Shown: positions 16,945 to 25,782, counted from the first letter of the stretch. The stretch is 64,000 bases of DNA from CAYVUI01 sp964454745 (GCA_964454745.1 CAYVUI010000001.1:1-64000); one strand, 5' to 3'. Translations and numbers: made by a program. The notes: generated by a model not told the origin, from the letters alone.

Positions 16945-17463
16945 TTACATCTTGTAATTTACAAATCCTTTTTGTGCCTCCCACCGGCTCTGGCCGCTGG
17001 AGGAATAGGTCACGGATTCCTTTCCGCTGCCAAAGATCGAGCGTATGAGTATCGTGTTAAAACGCGCACATTCCCTGAGCAGTAGCAATGTGGTGGTATG
17101 CTCGGGACCGATTTGGGCCATCAGTTCGGAGATTTGTTTTTGTTTATCCAGAACCTGCTGACGAGTCTCTGCATCGAGGTATCCGGCCAGGGCCGTCAGG
17201 TTGAGGTTTTCCGGGGGGCAATCCAGCTGCCGCGCAAGAGCGGCCCTTGCCCGGGCCCGTTTCCGAGGCACCTGCTGATACGCCTGGTTGGCGGTATTCG
17301 CCTGTTCGAGAATGTTTCGCAGAGCCGCCTCGTCCCGCTTGATAACCGCTTCGCGCATCTGGCGAAGACGCTCACGTGCAGTGGTCAAATGCTCAATGTC
17401 CTCATCGAGAACCGCAAGCAGTTGATTTACTTTCTGGTGTATGGATGTATCGACTGTGGGCAT
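16945..17463 (-). CDS. flgN: FlgN-type export chaperone for hook-associated proteins
   Basis: 172 residues, mostly helical, with the heptad pattern of the FlgN family (VNQLLAVLDEDIEHLTTARE; RDEAALRNILEQANTANQAY). FlgN binds FlgK and FlgL before export. Its placement immediately upstream of flgK, with 36 bases between, is the standard arrangement. The C-terminal 30 residues (GSGKESVTYSSSGQSRWEAQ) are unstructured and Ser-rich, resembling the end of many FlgN-like proteins. Confidence 0.85.
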   Translation of the reverse strand: MPTVDTSIHQKVNQLLAVLDEDIEHLTTARERLRQMREAVIKRDEAALRNILEQANTANQAYQQVPRKRARARAALARQLDCPPENLNLTALAGYLDAETRQQVLDKQKQISELMAQIGPEHTTTLLLLRECARFNTILIRSIFGSGKESVTYSSSGQSRWEAQKGFVNYKM

Positions 17464-17480
17464 TTTGATTCCCTTTCCTG

Positions 17481-17837
17481 TCAGGCGGAGCCGTCAAGAA
17501 CCTGTTCATTTGCCGGCGATGATTCCTTCGGCATCGAATTATAAATCTGTTTCCAAAGCCCCAGCCCTCCCTGCTCACCGATATCCTGTGACAAAAAGGA
17601 CCAGAACATATCCTGGTACTGGTTCGTGGTCGAGTCGTCAAAGAGGCCTGATTCCGGAATGGTGCTTTTCATCGTCTTCATCAGTTGATGAAGCAGAACG
17701 GCCTCGAACTGCTTGGCGACCTGCTTTTTCTTTTCCTCTTCGGGATCGAATTTAAGCCGGGTGACATCCGGCGCAGCGGGATCGATCGCCCCCGCGGGGC
17801 TGTTGGGCATCGAATTGAGGAGACTGGTGATTTCCAT
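17481..17837 (-). CDS. flgJ: FlgJ rod-binding domain protein, without peptidoglycan hydrolase domain
   Basis: 118 residues matching only the N-terminal rod-capping part of FlgJ: KKQVAKQFEAVLLHQLMKTM followed by KSTIPESGLFDD, then YQDMFWSFLSQDI and GGLGLWKQIY. Enterobacterial FlgJ carries a C-terminal muramidase; here it is absent and no hydrolase is fused nearby, so another enzyme must open the wall. Single-domain FlgJ proteins occur in many phyla. It sits between flgI and flgN with 10- and 18-base gaps. Confidence 0.9.
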   Translation of the reverse strand: MEITSLLNSMPNSPAGAIDPAAPDVTRLKFDPEEEKKKQVAKQFEAVLLHQLMKTMKSTIPESGLFDDSTTNQYQDMFWSFLSQDIGEQGGLGLWKQIYNSMPKESSPANEQVLDGSA

Positions 17838-17846
17838 GATTTCTCC

Positions 17847-18956
17847 TTACATGACCTCAAGGCGGGCCTGCAGGGCACCGGAGGCCTTTAGCATATTAAA
17901 GATCGCGATCAGGTCGCGCGGAGTCGCCCCGATGGCATTGAGCGCGTTGGCCAACTGCTCGACGGTGACCACATGCGGTACCGGGATCAGGTGACCGGGC
18001 TCTTCCTCGACCTGGATCGTTGTATCATTTACGACCTCCGTGGTCGCCCCCTCGGTAAACGGGGTTGTCGGCTGGGAAACGATCTGCTGTTCCTTGATCT
18101 TGACGACCAGCGAGCCCTGGGCGATCGCCGCCTCGGTAATCTCGACGTTGCCGCCGACGATGATCGTGCCGGTCCGCTCATTGATGACGACCACCGCGGG
18201 CATATCCACTTCGACCTGCTGAGAGGTTACGGTGTCGATGAATCGAACGAGGTTAAGGTCCGCGATTTCCTGCGGAACCCGCACCCGGATGGTCCCGGCG
18301 TCTTCGACATAGGCGGAATTGGGATAAACCTGCTCGATGGAATTGCGAATCCGCTCGGCGGTGGTAAAGTCGCTGTTGCGAAGGGCCAGTGTCAGGTATC
18401 GATGCCCGCCAATGATCTCATAAAACTGGGAGAGCTCCTGTCGTTCGACATACGCCCCGTTTGGAATCCGCCCTACCGTCGGGTGATTGCGGCGGACGGA
18501 GCTGCCGGTTTTATCGCTTTCCACGTTCCATGACGCGGTGGAAATGGAAGCGACGCGGGCGACGGCATAAACCTCGCCGTCGAGACCTTTGAGTTCGGTT
18601 GCCAGCAGCACGCCGCCTTCGAGGCTCTTGGCGTCGCCGATGGCCGAAACATTGATATCGATGCGCGACCCCTCGCGGTCCCAGGGGCCCAGCTCGGCAG
18701 TCACCATGACCAGGGCGACATTGCCGCCGGTCAGTACATCCGGGCTGAAGGTCATGCCCTCACGGCCGAGGATGCTGGCGAGCATTTGCCGCGACGGAAT
18801 CGTGCTGTCACCGGTGCCGCGAAGACCGACAATCAGGCCGGTCCCCATCAGCGGGTTGCCGCGAACACCGTGAATATCAACGATATCCTTGATCCGGGCC
18901 GCAAAGACTGACGGGATCATGATGCATAACAGGATGAAAAGAAATAAGCGTTTCAT
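17847..18956 (-). CDS. flgI: Flagellar P-ring protein FlgI
   Basis: 369 residues with a signal peptide (MKRLFLFILLCIMIPSVFAA) and the typical first mature residues RIKDIVDIHGVRGNPLMGTG followed by LIVGLRGTGDS. The protein forms the periplasmic peptidoglycan-layer bushing of the rod. The C-terminus includes VTVEQLANALNAIGATPRDL followed by IAIFNMLKASGAL, characteristic of FlgI. Length equals the family norm. It follows flgH and depends on the FlgA chaperone encoded two genes upstream. Its presence with FlgH shows a two-membrane envelope. Confidence 0.96.
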   Translation of the reverse strand: MKRLFLFILLCIMIPSVFAARIKDIVDIHGVRGNPLMGTGLIVGLRGTGDSTIPSRQMLASILGREGMTFSPDVLTGGNVALVMVTAELGPWDREGSRIDINVSAIGDAKSLEGGVLLATELKGLDGEVYAVARVASISTASWNVESDKTGSSVRRNHPTVGRIPNGAYVERQELSQFYEIIGGHRYLTLALRNSDFTTAERIRNSIEQVYPNSAYVEDAGTIRVRVPQEIADLNLVRFIDTVTSQQVEVDMPAVVVINERTGTIIVGGNVEITEAAIAQGSLVVKIKEQQIVSQPTTPFTEGATTEVVNDTTIQVEEEPGHLIPVPHVVTVEQLANALNAIGATPRDLIAIFNMLKASGALQARLEVM

Positions 18957-18968
18957 GATTTGCCCTTC

Positions 18969-19580
18969 TTAGAATGGCCAGATTTTATCGATCAGACTCG
19001 CCAGCCAGCCGGGATTATTAAAATCCTTGCTGGGTCCGTCGGTGAGGTTCACAAGCGTAAGATTGGCGACCTTGGAACTGGGCACCGTATTATCAAAGGC
19101 GATATCCCGCGGACGGACAATGCCGGAAATCTGGATAGTCTGCTTGTCGCCGGAGACATCACGCGTGCGGGTGCCGATGACCACGAGATTGCCGTTGGGA
19201 TGGATATCCTCAACGACCACCGTAATCTGGTCCTCGAAGGTCCGTTCATCGGTGTAATCGGCCTCGCTCTCATGGGATTTTTCCCCGGAGGTGCTGATTC
19301 CGACATTGGGGATCGGCTGGAACTTATCGATGAAGATATCCTCATTGCGAATCGAAAGACTTCTCTCAGTATTCTTCGAGAGGTCCCGGTCCACCTGGTT
19401 GTCAATCTTACTGTCTTCGAGAATGACGATGGTCAGAACATCCCCAATCTGGTTGGCCTTGTCGTCCGCGTAGATGGGCTTGACCGCGGTCTGGTCACGC
19501 TTGGCATATATCGAACCGGCCTGTGCCGGAGCCAGTACAGCGGCAAGAATTATTATTGTAATCAGCAGTCTTGTCTGCAT
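18969..19580 (-). CDS. flgH: Flagellar L-ring protein FlgH lacking a lipobox cysteine
   Basis: Outer-membrane bushing of the flagellar rod. NQIGDVLTIVILEDSKIDNQ and DQITVVVEDIHPNGNLVVIG are clear FlgH motifs, and the C-terminus (ASLIDKIWPF) fits the family. ATG 19580 is chosen over ATG 19607 because a strong AGGGAAGGG site precedes it and the protein then begins with a clean signal peptide (MQTRLLITIIILAAVLAPAQ, cut after AQA). Enterobacterial FlgH is a lipoprotein; here no Cys exists near the cleavage site (APAQAGSIYA), so it is probably cut by signal peptidase I and not lipidated. Confidence 0.92.
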   Translation of the reverse strand: MQTRLLITIIILAAVLAPAQAGSIYAKRDQTAVKPIYADDKANQIGDVLTIVILEDSKIDNQVDRDLSKNTERSLSIRNEDIFIDKFQPIPNVGISTSGEKSHESEADYTDERTFEDQITVVVEDIHPNGNLVVIGTRTRDVSGDKQTIQISGIVRPRDIAFDNTVPSSKVANLTLVNLTDGPSKDFNNPGWLASLIDKIWPF

Positions 19581-19607
19581 AATATTTTCCCTTCCCTGTT
19601 TTCGCAT

Positions 19608-20606
19608 TTAAAATGTCGGCGAAACCGATCCATCCGGCAGCACCTTGCCGACGATGATCCGCCCGTTGCCGTTATCGCTTCGTACCCGGATAAAATCTCC
19701 GACCCGGCCCTGTTCCATAGAAACCCCGGACGAGGTGACATAGAGGACCGGCGTTTGGATTTTAATCATGACCGTCTGGCGGCGTTCGATGACAACCGGT
19801 GCCTGCGCGGGGCCGGCACAAGCTCGATCGATCACACGCCCTTTCGTAATATATTTCGACGAAACCAGTCCGTACGGCGGCTGCCAGTCGTTTTCCTGTG
19901 GCGTGGCCGATTCAATGGTCTCAATTTTGCTGTTGCCCGGGCCGATCATCATCCCCGGGGGGATATCAATCGAGGCGACCAGCCGTTTGATCTTGAAGTT
20001 AACCGCGAAGATCACCTCCTGGCCGTCCACTTCTTTTCCGTCGATAAAGACCCCGACCCAGATCCGTCGCTTGGTCTGGCGGCTGTAGTTGTTTTCACGG
20101 GCAAGCAGGCGTATTTCCTTATTGCTGTGGGGCAGGGAAATCTCGTTGGGCTGCTTGATCACGATGACTTCTCCGTCCGGGTGATTGGGAAATTTTTCCT
20201 TGAGCAGGCGGTTCATATATTCCGTTGCCACGGAAATGATCCGCTCGGCGGGGATCGTCTTTTCATCTCGGCGAAGGAGGATTTCCTGCGCACCGGTGAT
20301 CTCGACCCGTGTCGGATCGATCCCGCTGCTGGCCAGGCGGCTTTTAATGGTCTGCCGCTGGATAAGAATCTGCTGGCCGTTTACAGCAAAACGCCCCAGG
20401 CCAAGTTTTTTTGCCAGTGCAAGCGTATCTTTTTCACCCCGCAGAATAGCGATATTGCCAAGGGTCAGGTTGTCCTCGGTCATGATCTTCTCACGCGGCA
20501 GGTAGATACGCAAAACGGGCTCCGGGGCCTGGGCATACGCGGTAACCGCGGCCGCGACCAAGATCATGAGAAGCCATTTTTTTGATCGGTTGGATTTCTG
20601 TGCCAT
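19608..20606 (-). CDS. flgA: Flagellar P-ring assembly chaperone FlgA
   Basis: 332 residues with an N-terminal signal segment (KWLLMILVAAAVTAYAQAPE). The C-terminal half holds SAF/ChapFlgA features: RLVASIDIPPGMMIGPGNSK, RRQTVMIKIQTPVLYVTSSG, then RVRSDNGNGRIIVGKVLPDG. FlgA helps FlgI form the P-ring in the periplasm. It is longer than the 219-residue enterobacterial protein because of an extended N-terminal region. Its stop codon (TAA) adjoins the first possible ATG of flgH. Confidence 0.93.
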   Translation of the reverse strand: MAQKSNRSKKWLLMILVAAAVTAYAQAPEPVLRIYLPREKIMTEDNLTLGNIAILRGEKDTLALAKKLGLGRFAVNGQQILIQRQTIKSRLASSGIDPTRVEITGAQEILLRRDEKTIPAERIISVATEYMNRLLKEKFPNHPDGEVIVIKQPNEISLPHSNKEIRLLARENNYSRQTKRRIWVGVFIDGKEVDGQEVIFAVNFKIKRLVASIDIPPGMMIGPGNSKIETIESATPQENDWQPPYGLVSSKYITKGRVIDRACAGPAQAPVVIERRQTVMIKIQTPVLYVTSSGVSMEQGRVGDFIRVRSDNGNGRIIVGKVLPDGSVSPTF

Positions 20607-20626
20607 TATCGTTATCCTTTTCGTGC

Positions 20627-21409
20627 TTAGCGGATCATGATATTGAGCTGCCTGAGCATGTCATCGCCCACACGAATGGTTCGGGCGTTGATCTCGTAGG
20701 CCCGCTGGGCGGAAATGAGATCGACCAGTTCATTGACCATTTCGACATTCGCTTTTTCAAGGTGCCCTGAAAGAATCTTACCCGCCCCGTCCTGGCCGGG
20801 CACGCCGGTGGAGGGGGCTCCGCTGGCTTCGGTTTCCTTGAACAGGTTGCCGCCCTCAGCAGAGAGACCCGCAGGATTGGGAAACCGTGTCAGTTCAATA
20901 CTGCCTGCAGAATTGGTGCCCGAGCTGGTGGTGACGGAGACGGTGCCGTCGCGGGCGATATCAATGCTGACCGCGTCGGCAGGGATATTAATCGGGGGGT
21001 TGAGCTTGTATCCGTCGGCGGTTACGATATCGCCGTTGGCATCCCGCTGAAAGGAACCGTCGCGGGTATAGCGGCTCTCACCGTTGGCATCGAGAACCTC
21101 GAAAAAGCCGTCGCCCTCGATGGCCATATCCAGGGGGCCGCCCGTACTGGTAAGCTGACCGACAGTGAAGATGCGGTTGGTCGACGCAATGCGGACGCCG
21201 CTTCCGATCTCGAGCCCGCTGGGCGCAGTCACCCCGGCGGATACTTCACGGCCCGCTTCACGGAGCTTCAGGTACAGCAGGTCCTGGAAATTGACGTGCG
21301 ACCGCTTAAAGCCGTTGGTATTGATATTGGCCAGGTTGTTGGCGATACTGTCAATCTTGGTCTGCTGGGCGCTCATGCCGGTTGCAGCAGTTGAAAAAGC
21401 TCTTAACAT
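20627..21409 (-). CDS. flgG: Distal rod protein FlgG
   Basis: 260 residues, the usual FlgG length. The N-terminus (AATGMSAQQTKIDSIANNLA followed by NINTNGFKRSHVNFQDLLY) and C-terminus (ISAQRAYEINARTIRVGDDM followed by LRQLNIMIR) are the diagnostic rod D0 helices. LTSTGGPLDMAIEGDGFFEV is the conserved central strand. It lies between flgF and flgA. Confidence 0.97.
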   Translation of the reverse strand: MLRAFSTAATGMSAQQTKIDSIANNLANINTNGFKRSHVNFQDLLYLKLREAGREVSAGVTAPSGLEIGSGVRIASTNRIFTVGQLTSTGGPLDMAIEGDGFFEVLDANGESRYTRDGSFQRDANGDIVTADGYKLNPPINIPADAVSIDIARDGTVSVTTSSGTNSAGSIELTRFPNPAGLSAEGGNLFKETEASGAPSTGVPGQDGAGKILSGHLEKANVEMVNELVDLISAQRAYEINARTIRVGDDMLRQLNIMIR

Positions 21410-21421
21410 GGTCTTACTCCT

Positions 21422-22186
21422 TTATCCACTCTTTGCTACATCAATCATGGATTTATGTATCTCTTTTCTCTTAGTCAGGTATTTGATATTCATTTCGTAT
21501 TGCCGCATGATCTGAATCATGTTTACCGCTTCGGTCATGGGGGTAACATTCGATTTTTCGACATGGCCCTGGAGGATCTTCGTATCGCCGGCCCGGACAT
21601 TTTCACGCTGGAAGGTCAGTCGCTGCTCCATGTCTTCGTTGGCGGCGTAGTAGCAATCGCCCAGCGGCTTTAGGTTCGGGTTGTCGGTTCCAAAATCCAC
21701 GATCTTGATCTGTCCGACGGCCACCTCTCCCGCTGAGACGGTCCCATCCGGGGCCACGCTGATCTGAGCCTCAGCGGTACCCGGCGGAATGACAATCGGG
21801 CCCTGCTCACCAGCCACAAGCCTGCCGTTCATATCCACGAGCTGACCGCTCTGGGCATTGACCTGAAAGACACCGTTTCGCGTAAACCGGGGTCCTTCCT
21901 GCGTTTCGATCACGAAAAAGCCGCCGCCCTCCAATGCAAGGTCGAGGGTACGACCGGTCTGCTTGATAATGCCCTGGGAAAAATCGATGAAATCTTCCAT
22001 CAGGATGGTCCCCTGCGTCGTCGGCTCATTCGGATTGTTCAGGAGCTTGTTGAGTTCTCTGCCGAAGGAGGTGGTTTTCTTTTTAAAGCCTACGGTATCG
22101 AGGTTGGACAGGTTGTGGGAAATACTCATGAAATCCTGTCCGAGCGAATTAATACTGGTCCCGATGGCACCGCCTGGAAAACTCAT
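21422..22186 (-). CDS. flgF: Proximal rod protein FlgF
   Basis: 254 residues of the rod/hook family: FMSISHNLSNLDTVGFKKKT near the N-terminus, LDLALEGGGFFVIETQEGPR in the middle, and VNMIQIMRQYEMNIKYLTKR at the C-terminus. It overlaps the end of the PilZ gene by 4 bases (ATGA), so translation is coupled. It is assigned FlgF rather than a second FlgG because of its more divergent ends and position directly upstream of flgG. Confidence 0.9.
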   Translation of the reverse strand: MSFPGGAIGTSINSLGQDFMSISHNLSNLDTVGFKKKTTSFGRELNKLLNNPNEPTTQGTILMEDFIDFSQGIIKQTGRTLDLALEGGGFFVIETQEGPRFTRNGVFQVNAQSGQLVDMNGRLVAGEQGPIVIPPGTAEAQISVAPDGTVSAGEVAVGQIKIVDFGTDNPNLKPLGDCYYAANEDMEQRLTFQRENVRAGDTKILQGHVEKSNVTPMTEAVNMIQIMRQYEMNIKYLTKRKEIHKSMIDVAKSG

Positions 22187-23427
22187 CGTACGATCACCTC
22201 CTTATCGAGATTGGTTTTATTTTTCGTCTGCGTATTCTTACCATTTGCAGAATCGGGAACAAACTCCTGTGCATGCAGAGCCGCGGGGTCGGTCATGGTC
22301 ATATCAATCGCCGCGGTATTGGTCGCCCGCACGAGCTGATCGACCACCTTGTCGTCGATGCCGACCAACTCGATCCCGAGTGTATAATGTTCGTCCTCTT
22401 GCTTGATTCCTCTTACATACGCGATGTCCTGAACGATTTTGCCCGGCTCGACTTCGAAGATAATCAAGATCCGCTGGCCGTTTTTCACTTCCAGCCGCGT
22501 CCGCAGCCGCAGCCCCGGGCCGGATAATTCCGTAATAGTAGCCTTGTAGAATTTGGGAGCCATCCCCAGTCTCAGTTCCGGGATATTGGGAGTAATGCCC
22601 GGGAAGGGACAAATCAGGGCGGCCTTTTCGACCGGGACACGTAGAAAACGCCTTCGGTTGACAAACCGAACTCGCTCGGAATGACTAAAGGAAACCTTAC
22701 CCGGCTCGATGGAGACCACGATGGATTCAAATTCCCACATCGAGGAGCCGCTTGGATAGCTCATCGTCCACTTTTGGCCCGCAAACGCAGGCAGCGGCGA
22801 TTCCGGCTCAATCACAAATTCAAATTCATTGTTCTCAACGACTTTCGCCTCAATGAGAGCATCCTGCGGCTTGCCCGCCAGGCGTGTACGAATGATTTTC
22901 CCTGCGGGAATCTGACGGCTGCTCAGGCCCCTGCCCCCTGCCTGGCGGACCGGGAACGGCGATTTCTTATCCGCAAACCCCAGCTTGCCGCGAATGGAAT
23001 TGATGCGGAGAATGAGTGTTTTACGCTGATCGGAGCTGACTTTGGCGGCAAAGGCCTCTTCCATCACTTTGGCCGCCCCGGCTTCATAGGCCCTGGGCAT
23101 GGTGAAGATGGAACTTTTCCGGGCCAGGGAGGTGCGATTGACAATTGGAAGGAAATACTTGAGGTCTTCCGGGGTCAGGCCGCAGCGGCGAACCATTTCA
23201 TCGAAATCGCGCTGGTCAGCGAGCTTTCGCCTGCGGTTTCGCTCTGCGCGCAGTACAAGTACAAGCACCCCTGTCAGAATCGCAAGTGAAACCAGCAAAA
23301 GAACGGTCCACTTATTCAGGTACAGGGCTGAATGTTCAGTCCAGTCGCGCATGGCGTAGTAGCGCTGTATCGGCTTTAAAGCCGCCTGCACGCTACCGAA
23401 CAAATTGTGTACGGCAGCAATTCCCAT
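22183..23427 (-). CDS. Membrane-anchored PilZ (c-di-GMP-binding) flagellar protein
   Basis: 414 residues. One membrane helix at about 40-60 (WTVLLLVSLAILTGVLVLVL) precedes a basic helical region. A YcgR-N/PilZN-like beta domain spans about 165-255, then the PilZ domain: RRRFLR at about residue 258 supplies the RxxxR c-di-GMP motif, and ELSGPGLRLR near residue 300 replaces the usual D/N-x-S-x-x-G with E-x-S-x-x-G. YcgR-type proteins slow the motor when c-di-GMP is high; the membrane anchor is a difference from E. coli YcgR. It is encoded inside the flg run between flgE and flgF, implying a built-in c-di-GMP response. Confidence 0.8.
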   Translation of the reverse strand: MGIAAVHNLFGSVQAALKPIQRYYAMRDWTEHSALYLNKWTVLLLVSLAILTGVLVLVLRAERNRRRKLADQRDFDEMVRRCGLTPEDLKYFLPIVNRTSLARKSSIFTMPRAYEAGAAKVMEEAFAAKVSSDQRKTLILRINSIRGKLGFADKKSPFPVRQAGGRGLSSRQIPAGKIIRTRLAGKPQDALIEAKVVENNEFEFVIEPESPLPAFAGQKWTMSYPSGSSMWEFESIVVSIEPGKVSFSHSERVRFVNRRRFLRVPVEKAALICPFPGITPNIPELRLGMAPKFYKATITELSGPGLRLRTRLEVKNGQRILIIFEVEPGKIVQDIAYVRGIKQEDEHYTLGIELVGIDDKVVDQLVRATNTAAIDMTMTDPAALHAQEFVPDSANGKNTQTKNKTNLDKEVIVR

Positions 23428-23444
23428 TTTAGGTCACGAGCTAA

Positions 23445-25148
23445 TTAACGGATAATGTTGGTTAACTCTCTCAGGACATCGTTTGCCACGCTGATGGTCC
23501 GGGCATTGGCCTGGTAGCCGTTTTGCGCCTGCATCATGTTGACAAATTCCGTAGCGACATCCACATTCGATTTTTCCAAACTCTTTCCTTTAATTGCGCC
23601 CGCGCCACCGTTGTTGGCCGTGGTTTCCACCGGCAACCCCGAGTTGGCCGATGGAATGAAATAATTGTTCCCCACCGATTCGAGTCCCTGGGGGTTCTGG
23701 AAGACGCCCAGAAGAACCGTGGCAATTTCCTGGCGTTCACCGTTGCTGAACAGGCCGTAAATGGTCCCGCTCTGGTCAACGGAAACGCTCGAAAGCTGCC
23801 CCGCCTCGTAGCCGTTCTGGCTGGAGGCCCCCGCACTGGACTGCTCAGCCCCGAACTGAGTGAGTCCATCGAACTCGCCTGTCGTGCCCAGGCTAAACGT
23901 AATGGTCTGGGCAACTGACGGCTGGGTGGTAAAATTCACATTGAAACTCAACGATTCACCGGTTCCGATTGTGTTAAATGAACCGTCTGAATTAAAACTG
24001 ACTCCTTCAATTCTTCGATTGCTCGGGTTATATGAGGACCAGCTTTTGGTCACTTCGCCGGAGATATCCCCAACGATCATGTCCCAGGTATTTACGGTAT
24101 CGGTCTTGACAAAAGTACCGGTCAGGACATGCTGGTCGCCGAGAGAATCGTAAATGGTAATATTAAAGGATTTTGAATCATTTCCTCCGTAGGTATTGAC
24201 ATCAAAATAGTTGATACCGGTTGTCCAGGTCTCAGTACTGCCGCCGCCGCCATTGGCATAGGTCAGCCCGGTGATCTGGGTCTGGGTATACCCGGCACTG
24301 CTGGCCGTGAGAACAATATTGCCGTTGCTGTCCAGCGAAGCAGTTGAATCACCGACAATCGTACTGATTCCGGTAAGGATGTCATTTACGGTTGTCGCAG
24401 CGTTGACCGCAACGTTGCCTGTAGCAGGCGTACCTGTACTGTCAATGTAATCCACGGTAAGCTGACCGGCACCGCCGGCAAACGCACCACCACCTGCGGT
24501 AAAGCCGTCCAGGGCGGAAACTAATGTTGCCGTTGTTGCCGCAGACGCGCCGCCGCCGGTCGTCAGGGCGGCATCAGAAGTGGTTTTATGTGTCGTTGCC
24601 GCGGAGGATTCCGCCGTTGCGCGGAGGTTACCGTTAATCACAATCTGCGAAGTCGCACTGGCCGCCATGGATTCATCATACGGCAGGTGAATGCTTGTCG
24701 TACCGGAGGTCTGGAAGTTTTCCGTCGCGGTGACCATACGCTGTACTTTGTACCCGGTCGCCGGATCAATCAGCGAATTTTCCGCATCGACCGAGAAAGA
24801 ACCGGCACGTGAATACACCACCTGCTGGCCATTAGTCAAAACGAAATAGCCCGAACCATCAATTGCACAGTCCAGGTCCTGTCCGGTCGAAAGGATATTG
24901 CCCTGCCCCATGTTCTTGCTGATGCTCGCTACACCGACGCCTGAGCCCTTCTGCTGCGGGTTGGTACCGCCCAGCCCGCCGGACGGACCGCTGGCACGGG
25001 CAATCGTCTGGCTGAGTAAATCAGAAAAAGTAACCGAGCTTGACTTATAGCCTGCGGTATTGACATTCGCAAGATTGTTACCAGCAATGTCAAGCATGCT
25101 CTGGTGTGATTTAAGGCCTGTCACTGCAGCGGAAAGTGCAAAACTCAT
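23445..25148 (-). CDS. flgE: Flagellar hook protein FlgE with enlarged middle domain
   Basis: 567 residues. The N-terminus (VTGLKSHQSMLDIAGNNLAN followed by VNTAGYKSSSVTFSDLL) and C-terminus (FVNMMQAQNGYQANARTISV) are typical hook D0 segments. The FlgE domain (SFNITIYDSLGDQHVLTGTF) is around residue 325. Between about 180 and 310 is an extra Ala/Thr/Gly-rich region with a flagellin-type segment (NDILTGISTIVGDSTASLDS), which makes the protein about 165 residues longer than E. coli FlgE. Such insertions lie on the hook surface and could be glycosylated. Confidence 0.95.
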   Translation of the reverse strand: MSFALSAAVTGLKSHQSMLDIAGNNLANVNTAGYKSSSVTFSDLLSQTIARASGPSGGLGGTNPQQKGSGVGVASISKNMGQGNILSTGQDLDCAIDGSGYFVLTNGQQVVYSRAGSFSVDAENSLIDPATGYKVQRMVTATENFQTSGTTSIHLPYDESMAASATSQIVINGNLRATAESSAATTHKTTSDAALTTGGGASAATTATLVSALDGFTAGGGAFAGGAGQLTVDYIDSTGTPATGNVAVNAATTVNDILTGISTIVGDSTASLDSNGNIVLTASSAGYTQTQITGLTYANGGGGSTETWTTGINYFDVNTYGGNDSKSFNITIYDSLGDQHVLTGTFVKTDTVNTWDMIVGDISGEVTKSWSSYNPSNRRIEGVSFNSDGSFNTIGTGESLSFNVNFTTQPSVAQTITFSLGTTGEFDGLTQFGAEQSSAGASSQNGYEAGQLSSVSVDQSGTIYGLFSNGERQEIATVLLGVFQNPQGLESVGNNYFIPSANSGLPVETTANNGGAGAIKGKSLEKSNVDVATEFVNMMQAQNGYQANARTISVANDVLRELTNIIR

Positions 25149-25171
25149 ATTCGATCTCCTTTTCTGATTCT

Positions 25172-25615
25172 TTACTGTAACGAGCGGACAAGTATGGGGG
25201 ATACGGAGAAGGTTGTCGCATCACTATCGTCACCGTTGGGCAGCTTGTAGGTACCTTCCACTTCCAAAAGCGGCTGTTCCCCGTCAAAGCTGACCTTCTT
25301 GACCTTACCGGTAACGGTTTGATTGACATCGACACTGTCAAACGTAACATCCCTGCCGAGGTACGAACGCGCATAATCCATTTCTGCCAGGATCATGGCA
25401 CTCTGGAAGGAAGTATTCATGGAATTCATCGAGGTGGTCATGTCCTTGATGTTGGTATTGGACTCCTCGGTCAGTTCCAGTTGCGTAAACTGCGCAAGCT
25501 GGGCGGCCATGTCCTGGTTGTCCATTGGCTCAAAAGGATTTTGATGCTTGAGCTGCTCGACCAGCAGGTTCATGAACTGCATTTTCTGAGATTCGGCTGA
25601 TTGGATCTGCGTCAT
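25172..25615 (-). CDS. flgD: Flagellar hook-capping protein FlgD (short form)
   Basis: 147 residues. KMQFMNLLVEQLKHQNPFEP followed by MDNQDMAAQLAQFTQLE is the FlgD N-terminal signature. The C-terminal portion (AMILAEMDYARSYLGRDVTF) and one beta region remain, but the Tudor/FnIII parts of long FlgD proteins are missing or reduced. It is the first gene of the minus-strand flagellar run, 71 bases from a perfect sigma-54 promoter. Confidence 0.92.
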   Translation of the reverse strand: MTQIQSAESQKMQFMNLLVEQLKHQNPFEPMDNQDMAAQLAQFTQLELTEESNTNIKDMTTSMNSMNTSFQSAMILAEMDYARSYLGRDVTFDSVDVNQTVTGKVKKVSFDGEQPLLEVEGTYKLPNGDDSDATTFSVSPILVRSLQ

Positions 25616-25685
25616 CGTTTCGCCTTATTTTTCTGTACTTTTTAAACCTGAACTTCAAAAAAACATTTGTCCGCTGGTTGAAAAA

Positions 25686-25701
25686 AGCAACAGGTGTGCC
25701 A
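25686..25701 (-). promoter_or_regulatory. Sigma-54 (-24/-12) promoter of the flgDE operon
   Basis: The minus strand reads TGGCACACCTGTTGCT, exactly TGGCAC-N5-TTGCW. Start of flgD is 71 bases downstream. This would make the hook-rod-junction genes part of the sigma-54 class. Confidence 0.88.
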
Positions 25702-25782
25702 GCAGGAATCAAATACACGTAACACGAAGACGTAACATACGGTTTCTAAACGAGTTAAAATTTTCCGAATCTTTTTGTGCGT

